Positions 5,830 to 6,003 of a DNA stretch of 6,003 nucleotides are shown one piece after another (within the stretch, counting starts at the first letter, position 1; each line of letters begins with the position of its first letter). The stretch covers positions 17,446 through 23,448 of the forward strand of contig JAQVBP010000034.1 of NCBI GenBank assembly GCA_028690255.1, read 5' to 3'. Source of the stretch: Methanosarcinaceae archaeon (lineage in GTDB: Archaea; Halobacteriota; Methanosarcinia; Methanosarcinales; Methanosarcinaceae). The notes beneath the pieces were generated by a model. It saw only the letters and a program-made list of their open reading frames with translations. It was not told the origin of the DNA and did not search any database. The position numbers were made by a program, and so were the translations under genes.

Positions 5830-5864
5830 GTTTATATCCCCGAAGCTAAAGACTTCGGGGTTTT
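5830..5864 (+). promoter_or_regulatory. TATA-like box and hairpin in the left end of copy 2
   Basis: GTTTATAT (5830-5837) directly precedes the CCCCGAAG/CTTCGGGG stem-loop, which is followed by TTTT (5861-5864). Read rightward this is box A followed by a terminator-like hairpin; read leftward ATATAAA could drive transcription into the element. The same arrangement occurs in copy 1 (5193-5227). Direction cannot be settled from sequence. Confidence 0.3.
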
Positions 5865-6003
5865 ACGCTGCATTCTATAAAAGACCTGGATTTACTTAAA
5901 AAAATACAAACGAGGGAAACGATGTCCGAAAAAGATTACGAAGGGCTTGAGTACCTGCTCTGGAGCCATTCAGTCTCAAAGGAACGTACAAATTATCTTA
6001 TTA

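Larger units (their letters stand above)
5580..5876 (-). mobile_element. Non-autonomous IS200/IS605-type element, copy 2
   Basis: A 297-bp element nearly identical to copy 1 and in the same orientation: right end at 5580, left end at 5876, flanked by TTTAT on the minus strand. It carries the same hairpins: TTTCCAGT/ACTGGAAA (5709-5727), CACAAATT/AATTTGTG (5731-5749) and CCCCGAAG/CTTCGGGG (5838-5860). One extra base near 5693-5699 shifts the tnpB-tail frame compared with copy 1, but the last residues up to KQEAGRSSAER and the stop are unchanged. It sits inside the coding region that starts at 5346. Because IS200/IS605 elements insert without target duplication, simple removal should restore the gene, and the frame does continue. 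No transposase is encoded, so movement would need TnpA from elsewhere. Confidence 0.75.
5346..6003 (+). pseudogene. Small membrane-protein gene interrupted by element copy 2 (3' end outside window)
   Basis: The 5' part (5346-5579) encodes 78 host residues starting MPHIEPPQENFKIPRGYD. It has two hydrophobic segments, about 21-42 (VIKLYFWLGLVSAALLRIIIIA) and 50-66 (AKVIWYLGVAGYLWFFA), then a basic loop AHRYHIAERRFGV. A strong GAGGAGG site (5332-5338) precedes the ATG by 7 bases. At 5580 the frame enters the element and stops at 5772-5774 after 64 foreign residues. Host sequence resumes at 5877, and joining GTA (5577-5579) to ATA (5877-5879) continues in frame to the window edge. It reads IKDLDLLKKIQTRETMSEKDYEG and on to LLWSHSVSKERTNYLI, which looks like a cytoplasmic loop entering a further membrane segment. 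I do not recognise the family. An ATG at 5922 with GAGGG ahead could also start a separate product, so the downstream part may instead be an independent gene. Confidence 0.6.

Overview
The window looks like a piece of a methanogenic archaeon's chromosome, most probably Methanosarcina. The reasons are archaeal TATA boxes (TTTATATA) ahead of genes, purine-rich GGAGG-type ribosome binding sites, an archaeal pilin-like secreted protein, archaeal-type ArgJ and an amt-glnK pair, and small IS200/IS605-derived insertion elements. The genus is inferred from gene style and was not tested by a search.

Layout. Positions 1-54 hold three copies of an 18-bp tandem repeat at the window edge, followed by a hairpin terminator (59-101). 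Positions 137-1804 (minus strand) hold a two-gene unit: a tandem CBS-domain protein followed 12 bp later by argJ (arginine biosynthesis). Positions 1805-2235 hold no convincing gene. That stretch is a structured leader, a 14-bp tandem duplication, and a cluster of short perfect hairpins next to a sequence resembling an IS605-type right end. A pilin-like membrane-anchored protein lies at 2236-2781 (minus). It is divergent from the ammonium transporter gene amt (3076-4482), which is followed at once by the PII regulator glnK (4493-4831). Amt imports ammonium and GlnK blocks its pore when nitrogen is plentiful. An inverted repeat at the predicted amt transcription start is a candidate operator.

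The right end (4832-6003) is the unusual part. Two copies of a 296/297-bp element, about 97% identical and in the same orientation, sit 340 bp apart. Each has IS200/IS605-like subterminal hairpins, no transposase gene, and on the minus strand what looks like the last codons of a tnpB gene ending in a KQEAG-type tail. Copy 1 lies in the promoter region, and copy 2 inside the coding region, of the same small membrane-protein gene (5346 onward). Removing copy 2 at an inferred TTTAT target restores a continuous reading frame to the window end, so the gene appears to be freshly disrupted. The elements may be simple non-autonomous derivatives, or they may still produce a TnpB guide-type RNA; the sequence alone cannot decide.
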